From UBA920 sp964424635 (GTDB lineage Bacteria; Patescibacteriota; Doudnabacteria; UBA920): DNA of 37,742 nt. Numbering within the stretch: the first letter of the stretch is position 1; each line of letters opens with the position of its first letter. The notes under the pieces are model-generated. The model worked only from the letters and a program-made list of their open reading frames with translations, made no database searches and was not told where the DNA came from. Shown here piece after piece: positions 37,280 to 37,742 of the stretch. Both the position numbers and the translations under genes were made by a program. The stretch covers positions 1 to 37,742 of the forward strand of contig CAYRJC010000002.1 of NCBI GenBank assembly GCA_964424635.1, in the 5' to 3' direction.

Positions 37280-37742
37280 AACTGGTCTTGTTATTGGTAA
37301 ATTCTACCCACCTCATCGTGGCCATAAATACCTAATAGAAACAGCTCAGGCGCAGTGTGAACAAGTAACAGTAATAGTCTGTTATAAACCTTCGGAGGAA
37401 ATTTCTGGATCAATGAGAGCAGACTGGATCAGAAAAATCCACCCTGGAGTTAATATCAAAATAATTGATGATTATAAATTAGATGACAATGACTCAAAAG
37501 GTTGGGCCAAATTTACTTTAGAAATTTTAGGATATACTCCTGACGCAGTATTTACATCAGAAGATTATGGGGACCCTTATGCTTCTTTTATGGGAGCAAT
37601 TCATGTACTAGTAGATAAAGAACGAGTAACGATTCCGATATCTGCTACAAAAGTACGATCCAATCCAATGGAATATGCAAAGTTTCTTGAGCCATGCGTT
37701 AGAGCATTTTTTGCTCGCCGAATAGCAGTTATTGGAGCAGAA
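37254..37742 (+). CDS. nadR: NadR-like NMN adenylyltransferase/ribosylnicotinamide kinase (partial)
   Basis: 163 codons visible, cut by the right edge. The N-terminal nucleotidyltransferase domain is clear: VIGKFYPPHRGHKYLIETAQ with the adenylyltransferase HxGH-like signature, then FTSEDYGDPYASFMGAIHVL, and PISATKVRSNP. The sequence breaks off at RRIAVIGAE, which is where the P-loop of the ribosylnicotinamide kinase domain starts. Together with PnuC it turns imported nicotinamide riboside into NMN and NAD. The ATG at 37254 lies within the end of pnuC. No N-terminal DNA-binding HTH is present, unlike enteric NadR, so self-repression would need another protein. Confidence 0.93.
   Translation, partial: MNNHKHKFRTGLVIGKFYPPHRGHKYLIETAQAQCEQVTVIVCYKPSEEISGSMRADWIRKIHPGVNIKIIDDYKLDDNDSKGWAKFTLEILGYTPDAVFTSEDYGDPYASFMGAIHVLVDKERVTIPISATKVRSNPMEYAKFLEPCVRAFFARRIAVIGAE

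Noticed and set aside
1..37742. Recoding of UGA as sense, as in some CPR lineages
   Set aside because: Several intact genes end in TGA at the expected length (for example 25702 and 29903).
1..37742. tRNA or rRNA genes
   Set aside because: No cloverleaf with a GGTTCGA-type T-arm and no conserved rRNA stretch was seen in the gaps.

Overview
The window looks like an AT-rich chromosome segment of a bacterium with a reduced, mosaic genome, most likely a member of the Candidate Phyla Radiation (Patescibacteria). This is inferred from the gene mix: many short orphan genes of widespread small families (DUF1801, DUF1294, VOC, SRPBCC, OmdA), archaeal-type enzymes, NAD salvage by PnuC and NadR, and a serine recombinase with a Rep of the kind often seen in CPR elements. 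UGA is read as stop (for example at 25700 and 29903), so the lineages that recode UGA are unlikely. No rRNA, tRNA or CRISPR array was seen.

Layout. (1) 1-2030: a left-edge partial gene and a protein joining a sigma region 4-like HTH to an RNA polymerase alpha C-terminal domain. Both have strong promoters with repeat elements that could be operators. (2) About 2.0-10.3 kb: a distinctly AT-richer mobile element. It carries one tight operon (small HTH protein, two DNA methyltransferases, HNH endonuclease, large serine recombinase), a filamentous-phage-like gene II/X replication initiator with a small overlapping ORF, a relic of a second recombinase, an unknown winged-helix protein and a divergent HEPN-like gene. 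Two promoters in the element share the same unusual operator, which links the restriction-modification/recombinase operon to the divergent pair. (3) 10.3-12.6 kb: a methyltransferase gene bracketed by two copies of a 44-bp repeat, then a dimeric alpha/beta barrel protein and a nucleotidyltransferase. (4) 12.65-16.45 kb: a minus-strand cluster of archaeal-type S-adenosylmethionine synthetase, a stripped-down archaeal-type AlaRS-like enzyme, an S51 peptidase and an NDK-like protein, behind a promoter with a long dyad. (5) 16.5-26.2 kb: mostly single-gene units, including two genes each broken by a one-base frameshift in a homopolymer, and an SPFH/NAD-kinase pair. (6) 26.2-29.2 kb: a flavin electron-transfer operon (FMN-binding protein, ApbE, NqrB/RnfD-FNR fusion). 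(7) 29.3-36.4 kb: housekeeping and orphan genes (RdgB, GuaC, a deoxyribosyltransferase-like protein, small membrane proteins) and a 100-bp palindromic element. (8) 36.4-37.7 kb: PnuC and NadR, with a dyad over the transcription start; NadR runs off the right edge.

Throughout, gene ends are marked by compact hairpin plus T-run terminators and many promoters are near-consensus with 17-bp spacers. Translation starts fall into two classes: genes with a strong GGAGG, and genes whose -10 box ends about 6 nt before the ATG and are probably leaderless. The best candidates for undescribed biology are the archaeal-type MAT/AlaRS-like operon, the self-regulated restriction-modification/Rep/recombinase element, the sigma4-alphaCTD fusion, and the 100-bp palindromic element.
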